64,000 nucleotides of DNA from Candidatus Xianfuyuplasma coldseepsis (lineage in GTDB: Bacteria > Bacillota_I > Bacilli_A > Izemoplasmatales > Izemoplasmataceae). The stretch covers positions 248,001 to 312,000 of the forward strand of contig NZ_CP048914.1 in NCBI RefSeq assembly GCF_014023125.1, given 5' to 3'. The stretch's first letter is position 1; each line of letters begins with the position of its first letter. The notes under the pieces were generated by a model. That model was given only the letters and a program-made list of their open reading frames with translations, was not told where the DNA came from and made no database searches. Below are positions 8,990 through 16,827 of the stretch, one piece after another. Both the position numbers and the translations under genes were made by a program.

Positions 8990-11295
8990 TGTTCATCCTT
9001 TCGTAACATCGCAAGACGTATTTTTTCGGGTGTAATTGGTAACTCTGTAATCCGTACACCTACGGCATTGTATATCGCATTGGCGATCGCGGCTGGTGGG
9101 GTATCAATCCCAATTTCACCAACGCTTTTAGCACCAAATGGACCGGTTTCTTCATAACTTTCAGCAAATTCTGTTGTTAGGTTTTTTATTTCATGACGTG
9201 TGGGAATTAAATAACTGACAAAATCATTGGTGATGAGTCGTCCCGATTTCGAATACTTCACATCTTCATAAGAGGCCATTCCGATTCCTTGAACGATACC
9301 ACCTTCTACTTGTCCCCGGGCCAACATCGTATTGAGTGGCGTACCACAATCAACGATACTGGTGTAATTGTTGATGTCGTATTCACCGGTTTCGATATCA
9401 ATAGTTATATCGGCATATCCCGTCATAAATGGCGGTGGCGATTTGTGGCCAACATAACTCGATGTTGCCATTAACTGACGTTGATCATCGTTGTAATACA
9501 AGCGATTGGCTAATTCATTAATTGTTAATGACTGCGTATTTGCAATGAACATTGTACCATCAAACTCCACGTCATCCACATCTGCATCGAGACGTTTTGC
9601 GGCTTCTTCAATCATCATTTGCTTCATTTTCATAGCCGCCTTATAGACCGCATTTCCACTGACATAGGTTGTACTAGATGCATAAGCACCGGTATCAAAT
9701 GGCGTTAAATCACTATCGGATGAATACACAATCATGTGATCCATATCACAACCGAGAACTTCAGCAGCAATTTGAGCTAAGACGGTATCGCTTCCTTGGC
9801 CAATATCGGTAGCACCGATTAAGAGGTTGAAAAACCCATCGTCATTTAACTTGATGGTGGCACTTCCCATATCAATGTAGGGGATGCCACTTCCTTGCAT
9901 CGCAATCGCCATACCAATGGCGCGTCGTTTGGTTGGTGAAATTTGTTGATAGGGATAAATCTCATTCCACTTACTAACCTCGCGACCACGATGGAGACAG
10001 TACTCCAATTTACAACTATCCATCGTCATCGCAGTTCCTTCCGTTCCTTCACCCATGATGGCGAAAATTGGCGATGTTTCTCCTTCTTTCATCATGTTAT
10101 TATCACGGAACTCAAGGGGATCGATTCCAAGTTTCTCACAAAGGATATCAATGGCACTTTCTAAGGCAAAGTTTCCTTGGATTGCACCATAACCACGGAA
10201 GGCTCCGGCAGCGTTGTGGTTGGTATAGACAACATCACCATAGAAACGGACACTGTTGACTTTGTTGTAAAGTGGCAATACTTTACTACCTGCAACCATA
10301 AAGACGGTTAAGGCATGTTCACCGTAAGCTCCTGTATCACTTAAGACGTGACAATCGATGGCACGTAAGGTTCCGTCTTTGTCGGCACCAAGTGTCATCT
10401 TAATGCGCATTTTATGTCGTGTTGGACTGGCTTCAAACACTTCTTTTCGCGTGTAGACCATTTTTGCAGGTTTTCCAGTTCGCAAAGTAACAGCACTGAC
10501 AAGCATCTCTCCATGCAGCGATTGTTTTCCCCCGAAGCCGCCACCAACACGGGGTTTAATTACCCGGATTTTCGATAACGGTACCTCGAGTGTTTGGGAA
10601 ATAATCCGACGAACATGGAATGGTGTTTGGGTCGCACTGTACAAAACGAGTCGATTTTGGAAGTCAATGCGGGCATTTACCGTGTGGGGTTCCATCATCG
10701 CATGCATCTGTGCTTGCGTATAGAATGTTTCGTTAATTACCACATCACATTTCTTAAGCTCGGCTTCGACATCTCCTACTTCCATATGATAGCTCGCAGC
10801 AATGTTTCGTTTCGGTTCATAACCAATGGGGAACATCTCGTGAACTTCGTCTTCAGGATGAAGGACGACGTCATGATCTATGGCTTGTTCAAAATCAAGA
10901 ACGGGTTGTAATATGTCGTACTCTACCTCGAGTACATCCAGGGCTTGATCACAGAGTGCTTCAGTCTTCGCCGCAACACAGGCGACTTCATCACCGACGT
11001 GACGTACGTATTGATCCAAGACAAATTTATCGTGAGGAGATGGCTCTGGATATCCTTGGCCAGCTCGGGTAAAGGGAATCCGTTTAAAATCCTTATAGGT
11101 TAGTACTAGTTCAACACCCGGTATGGATAGGGCTTTATCGGTGTTGATGTGTACAATTTTTGCATGAGGATGAGGACTACGCAACACTTTTACAATCAAT
11201 GAGTTGGGTTCGGCAAGATCGTCAGTGTATGCAGGACGTCCCATCATTAACCCTTTACCATCAACGGATGGGATTGGTTGTTTAATTAGTTTCAT
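8986..11295 (-). CDS. Molybdenum hydroxylase, molybdopterin-binding subunit (set 2)
   Basis: A 769-residue catalytic subunit, the usual length for xanthine-dehydrogenase-type enzymes. The hammerhead domain begins near GRPAYTDDLAEPNSL. PRVGGGFGGKQS and AGAFRGYGAIQGN mark the pterin-binding core, and GPFGAKSVGEIGID near the C-terminus carries the conserved active-site Glu. The true start is the ATG at 11295, with GGAGG 7 bases upstream and an ATGA overlap with the Fe-S subunit stop; the reading frame extends further upstream but that part is antisense-like to the Fe-S gene. It forms a complete enzyme with the next two genes upstream. Whether the cofactor is selenium-containing cannot be decided here, since no selenium genes are in view. 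Confidence 0.93.
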   Translation of the reverse strand: MKLIKQPIPSVDGKGLMMGRPAYTDDLAEPNSLIVKVLRSPHPHAKIVHINTDKALSIPGVELVLTYKDFKRIPFTRAGQGYPEPSPHDKFVLDQYVRHVGDEVACVAAKTEALCDQALDVLEVEYDILQPVLDFEQAIDHDVVLHPEDEVHEMFPIGYEPKRNIAASYHMEVGDVEAELKKCDVVINETFYTQAQMHAMMEPHTVNARIDFQNRLVLYSATQTPFHVRRIISQTLEVPLSKIRVIKPRVGGGFGGKQSLHGEMLVSAVTLRTGKPAKMVYTRKEVFEASPTRHKMRIKMTLGADKDGTLRAIDCHVLSDTGAYGEHALTVFMVAGSKVLPLYNKVNSVRFYGDVVYTNHNAAGAFRGYGAIQGNFALESAIDILCEKLGIDPLEFRDNNMMKEGETSPIFAIMGEGTEGTAMTMDSCKLEYCLHRGREVSKWNEIYPYQQISPTKRRAIGMAIAMQGSGIPYIDMGSATIKLNDDGFFNLLIGATDIGQGSDTVLAQIAAEVLGCDMDHMIVYSSDSDLTPFDTGAYASSTTYVSGNAVYKAAMKMKQMMIEEAAKRLDADVDDVEFDGTMFIANTQSLTINELANRLYYNDDQRQLMATSSYVGHKSPPPFMTGYADITIDIETGEYDINNYTSIVDCGTPLNTMLARGQVEGGIVQGIGMASYEDVKYSKSGRLITNDFVSYLIPTRHEIKNLTTEFAESYEETGPFGAKSVGEIGIDTPPAAIANAIYNAVGVRITELPITPEKIRLAMLRKDEQ

Positions 11296-11744
11296 TGGTC
11301 GTCCTCCAGATAATGTAATATCGCTTCTTGTTGTCCATGATATCCGGTACAGCGACAGAGATTTCCAACCAAGAATGCTCGAATATCCGCATCTGATGGG
11401 TGGGGATTTTCTTGTTGAAGAGCATGAACACTTAAGGCTAGTGAAGGATTGCAATAGCCACACTGATCGGCACCGTTATGTCCCATGAACTCACTCAATC
11501 GTTCGGCCTCTTTTGCGATGCCTTCTACAGTCACTACCTCTTTGCCGTCAATGGAAGCGGAAAGTATGCTACAAGAAGGAACTGCTTTCCCATTTAATAG
11601 CACAGTACAAACACCACAACTTGTGGTATCGCAGCCACGTTTGACCGATACGATGTGATGGGTGCGTAAACTATCGAGTAAGTAATCGTTGGGATGTACG
11701 TCCCAGGTTTCTTCTTGATGATTTAAGATAAAGGTAACTTTCAT
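11292..11744 (-). CDS. Molybdenum hydroxylase [2Fe-2S] subunit (set 2)
   Basis: A 150-residue two-cluster iron-sulfur subunit. The ferredoxin-type site reads GCDTTSCGVCTVLL (about residues 38-51), and the second cluster uses CGYCNPSL and LCRCTGYHG. The Asn in CGYCNP replaces the Thr more common in this family, a difference also from set 1 (CGFCTP). The start has a GGAGGTG site, and both ends overlap neighbours by 4 bases (ATGA), so translation of the FAD, Fe-S and Mo subunits is chained. The two sets differ in sequence throughout, so they are not a recent duplication. Confidence 0.93.
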   Translation of the reverse strand: MKVTFILNHQEETWDVHPNDYLLDSLRTHHIVSVKRGCDTTSCGVCTVLLNGKAVPSCSILSASIDGKEVVTVEGIAKEAERLSEFMGHNGADQCGYCNPSLALSVHALQQENPHPSDADIRAFLVGNLCRCTGYHGQQEAILHYLEDDQ

Positions 11745-12535
11745 TGTTTACACACCTCCTTTAGTCCGCGTTTGACATAGACTTTAATGAGTAATTCACG
11801 GTATTCTTGTGAAGCACGAAAATTACTCGATACATGTATTTCTTCTTGGGCAATCTGTGCCGCCTGATCCATTACTTCATCCGTGATTGGTAAGTGGCTG
11901 TTGATGTATTCCATCGCTTTCGTAGCAATGACGGATCCTCCAGGACGAGCACCAATAGCAATCGTGCATGAATCTCCATTGACAATGGCTACATTCAATA
12001 CCGCAAAATCAATCGCTGTTTTCTTCACGTTATAAAAATAACCAGGGTAATTCGTTTTCGGAATTTTGATGGCTACCAAGATATCCTTTTCAACGTGTTT
12101 GGTGTTTAAAAAGTCCGCCAATGCCATCTCTTTATTGTGATAAAACACCAATGTCGCATTCATCGCTAGGAGTGGTGTAATGATATCACTGAACGAATAT
12201 TTTCCCATGATACTTCCGCCAATTGTAGCGATATTACGGACATTCATTCCCATAATCGAGTTCGCTGCTTTCGCCAAAATACCCTGGCAACATTCCTGGA
12301 TGATTGGACTGGTTTCTAACTGCCTTAGTGTCGTCATCGATCCAATAACAATATTATCATTCTGTTGTTCAATCGTGTGTAGTTGTAGTTCTGAGATATC
12401 AATGATGGTGTCGACGTTTCGGTTGGTTAACTTCAACCATGCCCCGCCACCCATGACCGTATTGTCATCGTTTTGAAGTAACAATTGATACGCTTCTTCC
12501 ATGGTCTGTGGTCGTTGATAGGCTTGAATTTTCAC
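11741..12535 (-). CDS. Molybdenum hydroxylase FAD-binding subunit (set 2)
   Basis: A 264-residue FAD-domain subunit. MGGGAWLKL near residue 28 and the segment NIATIGGSIMGKYSFSDI (about 100-117) mark the flavin-binding loops. The second loop lacks the NASPAGD form seen in set 1, so the flavin pocket may differ. It starts with GTG at 12535 in a GTGA overlap with the stop of the cytidylyltransferase gene, and its stop overlaps the Fe-S subunit start. The length is slightly short of the family norm. Confidence 0.88.
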   Translation of the reverse strand: MKIQAYQRPQTMEEAYQLLLQNDDNTVMGGGAWLKLTNRNVDTIIDISELQLHTIEQQNDNIVIGSMTTLRQLETSPIIQECCQGILAKAANSIMGMNVRNIATIGGSIMGKYSFSDIITPLLAMNATLVFYHNKEMALADFLNTKHVEKDILVAIKIPKTNYPGYFYNVKKTAIDFAVLNVAIVNGDSCTIAIGARPGGSVIATKAMEYINSHLPITDEVMDQAAQIAQEEIHVSSNFRASQEYRELLIKVYVKRGLKEVCKQ

Positions 12536-13098
12536 TCTACTTCACCCTTTCGTAATAACTGTTTCATATCGTGTTGATGATCAATGTCGTGGAGTATATT
12601 GGGATCATCTACTTGGATGTACTCGACGTCATATTGATCGCGAAATTCTTTTAAGTTGCTTGTAATAGGTTGGGCCAATAATTCATGATGAATCATCTCG
12701 GATATAAAGATTGGATGTCCTCGTCTTTGCTGATAAACGGGAACGCGAATCAGACCACTTCCGCGACACAACGTGTCAATGGTGGATGGTTTGACCGTTG
12801 GACAATCACCAGGAATAACCATGACATCCTGTGTTGCATGTTTGATCCCAGTTTGTACCGAACTAAACATACCCATTTCATAATTATCATTATGAACAAT
12901 TTGAACCGAAGGATGCGTTAAATATGGAAGAATATAGTCTGCTGAATAATGTCCACTAACAATTATGACCTTGTTTGAAAAATCTAAGAATGGTTGAATT
13001 GTATAATATAGAAGCGGTTTATCATTCATTAATTGTGCAAGTTTATTTTCCGAATAGCGCGATGATTTACCACCTGCAAGAACAACAATATCAATCAC
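12532..13098 (-). CDS. mocA: MocA-like molybdenum cofactor cytidylyltransferase
   Basis: A 188-residue nucleotidyltransferase of the MobA/MocA type. It carries LAGGKSSRYSENKLA (residues 7-21), where the Lys and Arg contact the nucleotide, and VIPGDCPTVKP, whose Asp would bind the metal. In this family MocA joins CMP to molybdopterin to give the cytosine dinucleotide cofactor used by xanthine-dehydrogenase-type enzymes, which fits its place as first gene of the operon. Translation begins with GTG at 13098; an excellent GGAGGTGA site at 13105-13112 is 6 bases upstream. Other MobA-like activities on nucleotide sugars cannot be excluded, but context argues for cofactor synthesis. Confidence 0.85.
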   Translation of the reverse strand: MIDIVVLAGGKSSRYSENKLAQLMNDKPLLYYTIQPFLDFSNKVIIVSGHYSADYILPYLTHPSVQIVHNDNYEMGMFSSVQTGIKHATQDVMVIPGDCPTVKPSTIDTLCRGSGLIRVPVYQQRRGHPIFISEMIHHELLAQPITSNLKEFRDQYDVEYIQVDDPNILHDIDHQHDMKQLLRKGEVE

Positions 13099-13104
13099 GA
13101 TCGA

Positions 13105-13112
13105 TCACCTCC
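13105..13112 (-). promoter_or_regulatory. Ribosome binding site deciding the GTG start of the Mo-hydroxylase operon
   Basis: GGAGGTGA on the minus strand, 6 bases upstream of GTG at 13098. No ATG is at suitable distance, so the first gene of the operon uses GTG. Confidence 0.8.
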
Positions 13113-13152
13113 ACTTTTTTTAATGTATTTTTTAGAACTGTTTACAATTAAG

Positions 13153-13172
13153 GTTAAGCCCTTTGTTAAGCC
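13153..13172. repeat. Direct repeat GTTAAGCC x2 in the purine operon leader
   Basis: GTTAAGCC occurs at 13153-13160 and again at 13165-13172, 12 bases apart, in the 5' leader between the operator and the ribosome site. Direct repeats spaced by about one helical turn can be activator or repressor sites, or pairing elements in the leader RNA. No function is established. Confidence 0.45.
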
Positions 13173-13181
13173 GTTTAAAGG

Positions 13182-13195
13182 TGTAAACGCTTACA
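13182..13195 (-). promoter_or_regulatory. cre-type LacI-family operator upstream of the Mo-hydroxylase operon
   Basis: On the minus strand the site reads TGTAAGCGTTTACA, a full match to the cre consensus TGWAANCGNTNWCA. It lies about 25-40 bases downstream of the predicted transcription start, where a bound CcpA/LacI-type repressor would block elongation. Similar but weaker sites occur at the glucan promoters in this window (45219, 45379, 47560 and 54560), so the purine operon may share a sugar-responsive regulator with them. Confidence 0.75.
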
Positions 13196-13228
13196 TATAT
13201 AGCGAAAAAAATTACCTTATTTCTATTC

Positions 13229-13257
13229 ATTATACCACAGATTGACCAAACTTTAAA
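13229..13257 (-). promoter_or_regulatory. Promoter of the Mo-hydroxylase operon
   Basis: Minus-strand TATAAT (13229-13234) preceded at 17 bases by TTTAAA (13252-13257). The -10 is perfect and the -35 weak. It would give a leader of about 120 bases before the GTG start. The rest of the 13,099-13,399 gap contains the operator and direct repeat listed separately, plus the promoter of the tRNA. Confidence 0.6.
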
Positions 13258-13353
13258 TATCGTAATTGATTGACAACTCTTATTCCAATAATTTCTAAAT
13301 AGCTCCGGTAGATATATATTTATGAATGGTTCGTTATTTTCAAATTATTTCGT

Positions 13354-13381
13354 TTGCAATTCTCTGTTTTTATGGTATATT
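13354..13381 (+). promoter_or_regulatory. Promoter of the tRNA-Thr gene
   Basis: TTGCAA (13354-13359), a 16-base spacer, then TATATT (13376-13381), about 19 bases upstream of the mature tRNA 5' end. Confidence 0.55.
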
Positions 13382-13399
13382 ATTTATAGACTTTTTAAG

Positions 13400-13475
13400 G
13401 CCGAAATAGCTCAGTCGGTAGAGCAACTGTCTCGTAATCAGTAGGTCGTAGGTTCGATTCCTATTTTCGGCACCA
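13400..13475 (+). tRNA. tRNA-Thr (anticodon CGU)
   Basis: A complete 76-base cloverleaf. The acceptor GCCGAAA pairs with TTTCGGC and is followed by A and an encoded CCA. The D arm is GCTC/GAGC, and the T arm is GTAGG-TTCGATT-CCTAT. The anticodon loop is CTCGTAA, giving anticodon CGU (13433-13435) for threonine ACG codons. The anticodon stem has one T-T mismatch next to the loop. It is one of only three plus-strand genes in the window. Confidence 0.95.
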
Positions 13476-13486
13476 TTTTCCAATAA

Positions 13487-13516
13487 AAGGCTTGTTTTCA
13501 AGTCTTTTCTTTTTAC
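13487..13516 (+). terminator. Rho-independent terminator after tRNA-Thr
   Basis: Stem AAGGCTTG/CAAGTCTT (one G-T pair) with a TTTT loop, followed by a T-rich run. Confidence 0.7.
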
Positions 13517-13561
13517 GCTATATGCGATATAATGGCGATAGAAAATAATTGAGGTGATTCG

Positions 13562-13987
13562 ATGTTAGAAAATGAAATGGCAAGTTTGGTTTTAGAAATG
13601 ACTATATTCTTAGTTGGATCTTTTCTTCTGGTATACGGTATGTTATTTCTGATCAATCAGTATCACGGATTTAAATTGAAGAAACGAAAAGAACAACGAG
13701 CAATCTTGATTATGGCGACCGTATTATTCGCCTTTGTCGTCATGATGGCGGGGGGACTACTAGCCTATGATTCGGTATCACAATATTCCCAAAATGTAAA
13801 TGATCAGTACGGAATCTTAATGGGGACAACCTATGATGAAGTGTACTGGGATATGCAGGATGTTCTTGCTGGGTATAACGATATTTACTCCTTCACACTG
13901 ATGTTCACAAGAACCATGTCTACCTTGATTGGTAGTACCGCTGCGTATATGATCTTTGTTCGGAAAGCCCCATTACAAAAAAAATAA
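13562..13987 (+). CDS. Small membrane protein of unknown function
   Basis: A 141-residue protein with three predicted membrane helices: roughly residues 9-30, 48-68 and, less certainly, 116-133. The stretch between helices 1 and 2 is strongly basic (LKKRKEQRA). The helix 2-3 loop is acidic and rich in Tyr and Asp, so it probably lies outside the cell. No family is recognised. It has a GAGGTGA ribosome site and a TATAAT box at 13528-13533, so it is transcribed on its own between the tRNA and a terminator shared with the glycolytic operon facing it. Confidence 0.75.
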   Translation: MLENEMASLVLEMTIFLVGSFLLVYGMLFLINQYHGFKLKKRKEQRAILIMATVLFAFVVMMAGGLLAYDSVSQYSQNVNDQYGILMGTTYDEVYWDMQDVLAGYNDIYSFTLMFTRTMSTLIGSTAAYMIFVRKAPLQKK

Positions 13988-14010
13988 GCTGATTCAGCTT
14001 ATTCTTTTTT
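13983..14010. terminator. Bidirectional terminator between the small membrane protein gene and tpiA
   Basis: AATAAGCTG-ATT-CAGCTTATT (13983-14003) is a perfect 9-base stem. It has a T run on the plus side and an A run before it that acts as the T run for minus transcripts. It can end both converging transcripts. Confidence 0.85.
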
Positions 14011-14013
14011 TTA

Positions 14014-14772
14014 CTATTTTTTAACAGCGGCATTCACCAAGACCAAGAAACTGTCCGGATCTAAGCTGGCACCACCAACAAGTGCGCCATCGATATCGCT
14101 CATTGAGAGTAATTCATCAACATTTGCTGGTTTAACACTACCACCGTATTGGATACGCATGGTATCTGCGGTTTCCTCATCGTACAAGTCTCGAACGACG
14201 TTACGAATGGCTTTGATGGTATCGTTTGCCATTTCAGCGGTTGCGGTTTTGCCAGTACCAATTGCCCAAATAGGTTCATAGGCGATGACAAGTTCTTTCA
14301 CTTGTTCGCTTCCAAGTCCTTTTAAATCGGCAACAACTTGTTTTTTCACGAACGCATCGGTTTCACCAGCTTCTCTGGTTTCTAGCGATTCACCCACACA
14401 TAGAATTGGAGTGATTCCATAACGGAATGCTTGATGTAACTTCTTATTGATTGCAGCATCGGTTTCATTGTAGTATGCACGGCGTTCACTGTGACCAATG
14501 ATGACGTAGGATACGCCAACATCTTCAAGGAGTGGTGCACTGATTTCACCAGTATAAGCACCGCTATCCAAATAATGCATGTTTTGCGCTCCGATACGGA
14601 GATTATCTCCTTGACGTTTAACTAAATCACGTAACACAGGAGATTGCGCACATACAACACTTTCCACATATTCTTTTGAGGGAACTTTCATATTGACACT
14701 GTACACGAATTGCAATGCTTCATCGCGTGTTTTGTGCATTTTCCAGTTACCTGCGATAATCGGTTTTCTCAT
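14014..14772 (-). CDS. tpiA: Triosephosphate isomerase
   Basis: A 252-residue TIM-barrel enzyme that interconverts dihydroxyacetone phosphate and glyceraldehyde-3-phosphate. Catalytic residues are visible: Lys in NWKMHK (residues 10-15), His in IIGHSERR, and Glu in AYEPIWAIGTGK, followed by the phosphate-gripping loop. GGSVKP and the C-terminal DGALVGGASL complete the barrel. Its ATG directly follows the stop of the HPr-like gene, and it is the last gene of the pgk-HPr-tpiA operon. Confidence 0.97.
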   Translation of the reverse strand: MRKPIIAGNWKMHKTRDEALQFVYSVNMKVPSKEYVESVVCAQSPVLRDLVKRQGDNLRIGAQNMHYLDSGAYTGEISAPLLEDVGVSYVIIGHSERRAYYNETDAAINKKLHQAFRYGITPILCVGESLETREAGETDAFVKKQVVADLKGLGSEQVKELVIAYEPIWAIGTGKTATAEMANDTIKAIRNVVRDLYDEETADTMRIQYGGSVKPANVDELLSMSDIDGALVGGASLDPDSFLVLVNAAVKK

Positions 14773-15030
14773 TTAATTGTCTTCCTTACTTAAGAGTTTT
14801 TGTAGTTCCCGCATTACGTCTTCGGCATCATCACCCTCGGTAATGATTTGAAGATTTTCACCACTTGGAATCGCGAGCGACAACAATCCCAATAAGCTCT
14901 TCGCATCAATCACTGTGTGTTCATATACCACTTCTACTGTGGATTGATATTTATGAGCTAATGAGACAATTTTCGCCGCTAAACGGGCATGTAAGCCGCG
15001 GGTGCTGGTTAATGTGACTTCTAGTTTCAT
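14773..15030 (-). CDS. HPr-family phosphocarrier protein
   Basis: An 85-residue protein with the HPr fold pattern. The phosphorylatable His is in GLHARLA (about residue 15), where the usual Pro of HARPA is replaced by Leu. The regulatory Ser region KSLLGLLSLAI around residue 45 is kept. HPr carries phosphate from enzyme I to PTS sugar transporters, and in Firmicutes the Ser-phosphorylated form is the CcpA partner. No PTS permease is in the window. Its place between pgk and tpiA is unusual and suggests that production is tied to glycolysis, possibly as a Crh-like signalling protein rather than a transport HPr. Confidence 0.85.
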   Translation of the reverse strand: MKLEVTLTSTRGLHARLAAKIVSLAHKYQSTVEVVYEHTVIDAKSLLGLLSLAIPSGENLQIITEGDDAEDVMRELQKLLSKEDN

Positions 15031-15055
15031 ATTGAAACACCTTCTTTATCGATTG

Positions 15056-16249
15056 TTATAACTCATCCACAGCAGCTACACCTGGTAAGGTTTTACCTTC
15101 CAAGTACTCTAAGCTTGCCCCTCCACCTGTTGAAATGTGGGTGAATTTGTCAGCATATCCTAATTGGATTGCTGCAGCAGCGCTGTCGCCACCACCAATA
15201 ATGGTTGTAACGTTATCTAAGCCAGCTAAGATTTCGCAAATACCAATCGTTCCTTTGGCGAAGTTTGAAAATTCAAATACACCGGCAGGTCCGTTCCATA
15301 CGACGGTTTTTGCATCTTCTAAAATCGCTTTGTATTTGGCCAATGTTTTCGGACCGATATCGAGTCCCATTTCATCTGCTTTGATATCGCTGTAATCGGC
15401 AATACGTGATGGTGCATCATTGCTGAATTCTTTGGTAACGTTGATATCAAGTGGTAATTCTAATTTTCCTTGTGCTTTATCTAGGATTTCTTGCGTTAAC
15501 TCAAGCAAGTCATCTTCACAAAGAGAGGTACCAATTTCATATCCTTGGACTTTGAGGAAGTTGTAACTCATTCCACCGACGATTAAAATTTTGTCTGCTT
15601 TTTCAAGCAAGTTGGTGATAACACCAATTTTACTTCCGACTTTCGCACCACCTAATATAGCAACAAATGGACGTTTTGGTTCATCCACAGCACCACCGAT
15701 AAACTTGATTTCTTTTTCCAATAAGTATCCTGCGGCACTTTCGTTACTGTAGGTTGCAATACCAACGTTTGATGCATGGCTACGGTGTGCGGTACCAAAT
15801 GCATCATTGACGAATACATCGCCAAGAGATGCCCAGTACTTACCAAGTTCGGGATCGTTACCCGATTCTTTCTTACCGTCAACATCTTCAAAACGAGTAT
15901 TTTCAAACATCAATACGTCGCCTTCTTCAAGAGCTTTAATTGCTTCTTCTAACGCTTGGCCACGAGTTTCAGGTACAAAAGTAACGTCTTGTCCTAAGTA
16001 TTCTGCAAGTTTTGCAGCGATAGGAGCAAGGCTTTTTCCTTCTTTGTCTTCTTCTTTTTTTACTCGTCCTAAGTGTGAGAATAATACGAGTTTACCACCG
16101 CGACTAAGGATGTCTTTGATGGTAGGTAATGCTTGTACGATGCGGTTATCATCTGTGATAGCCCCATCAATCATGGGAACGTTAAAGTCGACACGACATA
16201 AAACAGTTTTGCCTTTAACATCCACATCACGAACAATTTTCTTTGCCAT
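15056..16249 (-). CDS. pgk: Phosphoglycerate kinase
   Basis: A 397-residue glycolytic enzyme making ATP from 1,3-bisphosphoglycerate. It shows the N-terminal signature [11 protein letters not shown], the substrate loop SHLGR (His and Arg), the hinge region WNGPAGVFE and the C-terminal nucleotide site GGGDSAAA. It is full length. It is first in the pgk-HPr-tpiA operon, with TATAAT at 16285-16290 and an AAGGAG site before the ATG. Confidence 0.97.
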   Translation of the reverse strand: MAKKIVRDVDVKGKTVLCRVDFNVPMIDGAITDDNRIVQALPTIKDILSRGGKLVLFSHLGRVKKEEDKEGKSLAPIAAKLAEYLGQDVTFVPETRGQALEEAIKALEEGDVLMFENTRFEDVDGKKESGNDPELGKYWASLGDVFVNDAFGTAHRSHASNVGIATYSNESAAGYLLEKEIKFIGGAVDEPKRPFVAILGGAKVGSKIGVITNLLEKADKILIVGGMSYNFLKVQGYEIGTSLCEDDLLELTQEILDKAQGKLELPLDINVTKEFSNDAPSRIADYSDIKADEMGLDIGPKTLAKYKAILEDAKTVVWNGPAGVFEFSNFAKGTIGICEILAGLDNVTTIIGGGDSAAAAIQLGYADKFTHISTGGGASLEYLEGKTLPGVAAVDEL

Positions 16250-16284
16250 TGTATTACTCCTTTTTTATTTTTTCTACCATCATC

Positions 16285-16290
16285 ATTATA
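16285..16290 (-). promoter_or_regulatory. -10 box of the pgk operon
   Basis: Perfect TATAAT on the minus strand about 36 bases upstream of the pgk ATG. The -35 region overlaps the ComK-like gene terminator and is a poor match. Confidence 0.5.
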
Positions 16291-16292
16291 CA

Positions 16293-16312
16293 AGATTTTT
16301 CCAAAAAAATCT
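16293..16312 (-). terminator. Weak terminator after the ComK-like gene
   Basis: AT-rich hairpin AGATTTTT/AAAAATCT with a 4-base loop directly after the ComK-like stop. There is only a short U-rich follow-up, so some read-through into pgk is possible. Confidence 0.45.
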
Positions 16313-16316
16313 AATG

Positions 16317-16745
16317 TTAAACCATTGTGTAAACACTTTCTTTTTGTGAAAAATGATGAATATGAACCGCAAGCGCACTTGCTTGAGCAAGTCGTTTTTT
16401 AAAGAGTGATTTACTCATTGGAACTTCACAGGAGTTCCCACTAATAAATGTTATTTCGATCACATCGGCTTCCGTATGCCATTGATAGATATTTTGGACA
16501 TTGATTACAACACATTTGGGATGACGTAAAGCATGGGTTGTAATTAAAATAACTTTCTCGTTGATATACATGGGTGGATTTTGTGTGATATGGAGAATAT
16601 ATCGGGCTGCTTCCAACCGACCTTGAAGCGACGATCCATGTTGTAATGCCAAATTATTGATTGTATAAAAGAGACCTTGTGCACAGATTTCCTTGTGTTC
16701 TCCTTGAAGAAGGATTCCTGCTTTATGTCTTGTTATGAAGTCCAT
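16317..16745 (-). CDS. comK: ComK-like competence transcription factor
   Basis: A 142-residue protein that I relate to ComK by its pattern along the length: GSSLQGRLEAARYIL followed by a short helix-like stretch and NPPMYINEKVILITTHALRHPKC, then a strand pattern ending in EVPMSKSLFKKRLAQA. In ComK the corresponding segments read GSSYAGRKAG, KPPIMV and LPISYNSFENQ. ComK activates DNA-uptake genes in bacilli. The sequence is shorter than the Bacillus protein (192 residues), mainly at the C-terminus. I prefer the ATG at 16745 (GGGTGA site upstream) over an ATG at 16781, which has no ribosome site. Identity as a homologue is fairly safe; control of competence here is inference. Confidence 0.7.
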   Translation of the reverse strand: MDFITRHKAGILLQGEHKEICAQGLFYTINNLALQHGSSLQGRLEAARYILHITQNPPMYINEKVILITTHALRHPKCVVINVQNIYQWHTEADVIEITFISGNSCEVPMSKSLFKKRLAQASALAVHIHHFSQKESVYTMV

Positions 16746-16798
16746 TGTATCACCCAATATAGATACGGTTAGGGAATCCATTTTTCTTTATATTTGAC

Positions 16799-16823
16799 AA
16801 AAAAAAACACCCAAGCGGGTGTT
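16799..16823 (-). terminator. Terminator after the MsmK-type ATPase gene
   Basis: On the minus strand AACACCC-GCTT-GGGTGTT is followed by a run of T. It is a strong intrinsic terminator. Confidence 0.85.
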
Positions 16824-16827
16824 TTAT

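Noticed and set aside
8986-11463. Longer N-terminus of the large Mo subunit starting at 11463
   Set aside because: The extra 56 residues lie over the Fe-S subunit gene and lack domain features, while the ATG at 11295 has a strong ribosome site and an ATGA overlap.
13099-13228. Known riboswitch (for example a molybdenum-cofactor or purine riboswitch) in the purine operon leader
   Set aside because: The leader is short and AT-rich, without the stems or conserved core expected for these classes.
15807-16349. Plus-strand open frame of 180 codons
   Set aside because: Antisense to pgk and its promoter, Ser-rich, without a ribosome site.
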